NCBI GenBank assembly: GCA_021786215.1
Contig: JAJYNT010000090.1
Span: forward strand, 1 to 5,890
Direction of reading: 5' to 3'
Length of the DNA stretch: 5,890 bases
DNA from: Chloroflexota bacterium
GTDB lineage: Bacteria > Chloroflexota > UBA6077
Shown here: in pieces, positions 5,053-5,890 of the stretch
Position numbering within the stretch: position 1 is the stretch's first letter
How the letters are laid out: each line of letters begins with the position of its first letter
Position numbers and translations under genes: made by a program
The notes under the pieces: model-generated
Told to the model about the DNA's origin: nothing
Database searches by the model: none
The model's input: only the letters and a program-made list of their open reading frames with translations

Positions 5053-5890
5053 TCAGAACCGCATGGTCTCTCTAAGGGCAGCGCCCATCTCATCCAGGGC
5101 CTGCCGGCTTCGATCCAGCACGTTGTGGTACCTGAGGAAGCCGTGGATCAATCCGTTGTATCGGGTGAAGGCTACCGGCACCCCGGCTTCTCTTAGCCGG
5201 TTCGCGTAAGCCTCTCCCTCGTCCCGCAATGGATCGTACTCCGCGGTTGCCACCAGGGCTGGAGGCAGGCCGTGAAGATCCTCGGCCCTCAGCGGAGAGG
5301 CGTATGGATGCAATCCATCCTCCTCCCTAGCCAGGTAATGGTTCCAGTACCATTCCATATCGGCCCGGCTCAGCATGTAGCCCGAGCCGTTCTCATGATA
5401 AGAGGGTGTGTCGAAGTTGTGGTTGGTGACGGGATAGATCAGTAGTTGGTATCGGAGGGCCGGACCTCCCTCGTCTCTTGCCCTGAGTGCCGTCGCGGCC
5501 GCCAGGTTTCCACCGGCACTATCGCCGCCAACGGCGATGCGGCGTGCGTCTCCGAGCAGGTCAGCCGCGTTGTCGGTGACCCAACGGGTTGCTGCGAATG
5601 CGTCGTCGACCGCGGCGGGGAACTTGTGCTCTGGCGCCAATCGGTATTCCACGGAGGCCACGATGCAGCCGGAGGCGTTGGCGAGGGCGCGACAAAGGTG
5701 ATCGTGGGTCTCTACGCTCCCCACGACGAAGCCACCGCCGTGGAAGTAGACCAGGATGGGAAAGGGCCCGGAACCGGCAGGGGTGAAGGTTCGCAGCAGC
5801 AGCGGCCCATCGGGACCGGGGATTTGGCGGTTCGAAACCGCGGCAACGGCCTGTGGCTCTCCCGCCGTCATTGCCATGCGGAGCACCATG
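5053..5890 (-). CDS. Alpha/beta hydrolase (hormone-sensitive-lipase-type esterase), N-terminus beyond the right edge
   Basis: At least 278 codons are visible. Counting from the methionine at 5889, the oxyanion-hole motif HGGGF is at 50-54, YRLAPEHKFPAA at 82-93, the nucleophile elbow GDSAGGN at 122-128 (Ser124), the acid in EYDPLRD at Asp219, and the base in HGF at His249. The full catalytic triad is therefore present. This arrangement marks the alpha/beta hydrolase fold-3, or bacterial hormone-sensitive lipase (family IV), esterases, which cleave short acyl esters. The visible start matches the point where relatives have roughly 30-40 residues of helical cap upstream of the IPGPDG segment, so the true start is probably outside the window and the methionine at 5889 is internal. 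No signal peptide can be judged. The substrate is unknown; the dehydrogenase follows it on the same strand. Confidence 0.92.
   Translation of the reverse strand, partial: MVLRMAMTAGEPQAVAAVSNRQIPGPDGPLLLRTFTPAGSGPFPILVYFHGGGFVVGSVETHDHLCRALANASGCIVASVEYRLAPEHKFPAAVDDAFAATRWVTDNAADLLGDARRIAVGGDSAGGNLAAATALRARDEGGPALRYQLLIYPVTNHNFDTPSYHENGSGYMLSRADMEWYWNHYLAREEDGLHPYASPLRAEDLHGLPPALVATAEYDPLRDEGEAYANRLREAGVPVAFTRYNGLIHGFLRYHNVLDRSRQALDEMGAALRETMRF

Overview
The window comes from a high-GC bacterium. Its genes have strong Shine-Dalgarno sequences, mixed ATG and GTG starts, one good sigma70-like promoter and intrinsic-type hairpins. The gene set (a CDC48/VCP-type AAA+ ATPase, HtpX, PspA and the PspA-associated proteins PspAA and PspAB) resembles Chloroflexota or Actinomycetota-type genomes. 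I favour Chloroflexota, but this is a guess from gene content and not a proven assignment.

Layout. (1) Positions 1-750, minus strand: the N-terminal 250 codons of a CDC48-type AAA+ ATPase, running off the left edge. (2) Positions 751-957: a divergent regulatory region with a clear minus-strand promoter for the ATPase. (3) Positions 958-2437, plus strand: htpX (membrane zinc protease) followed by pspAB, whose start lies 56 nt inside htpX. (4) Positions 2437-2467: a 13-bp perfect hairpin between convergent operons. (5) Positions 3510 down to 2501, minus strand: pspA then pspAA, overlapping by ATGA. (6) Positions 3511-3693: the pspA leader plus a strong hairpin that ends the next transcript. (7) Positions 4965 down to 3694, minus strand: an iron-containing alcohol dehydrogenase. 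(8) Positions 5890 down to 5053, minus strand: an alpha/beta hydrolase of the hormone-sensitive-lipase group, cut by the right edge.

The central idea is that 1-3510 looks like one envelope-stress and protein-quality-control locus. PspA would bind stressed membrane, PspAA and PspAB are its small partners, HtpX would degrade damaged membrane proteins, and the CDC48-like ATPase could supply unfolding or extraction power. No PspF, PspB, PspC or LiaRS-type regulator is in the window. Apart from the partial CDC48-like ATPase, these components are known families; what is notable is their grouping in two convergent operons beside a divergent CDC48-like gene. The dehydrogenase and hydrolase look like ordinary metabolic neighbours. 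I saw no tRNA, rRNA, CRISPR array, insertion sequence or attachment site.
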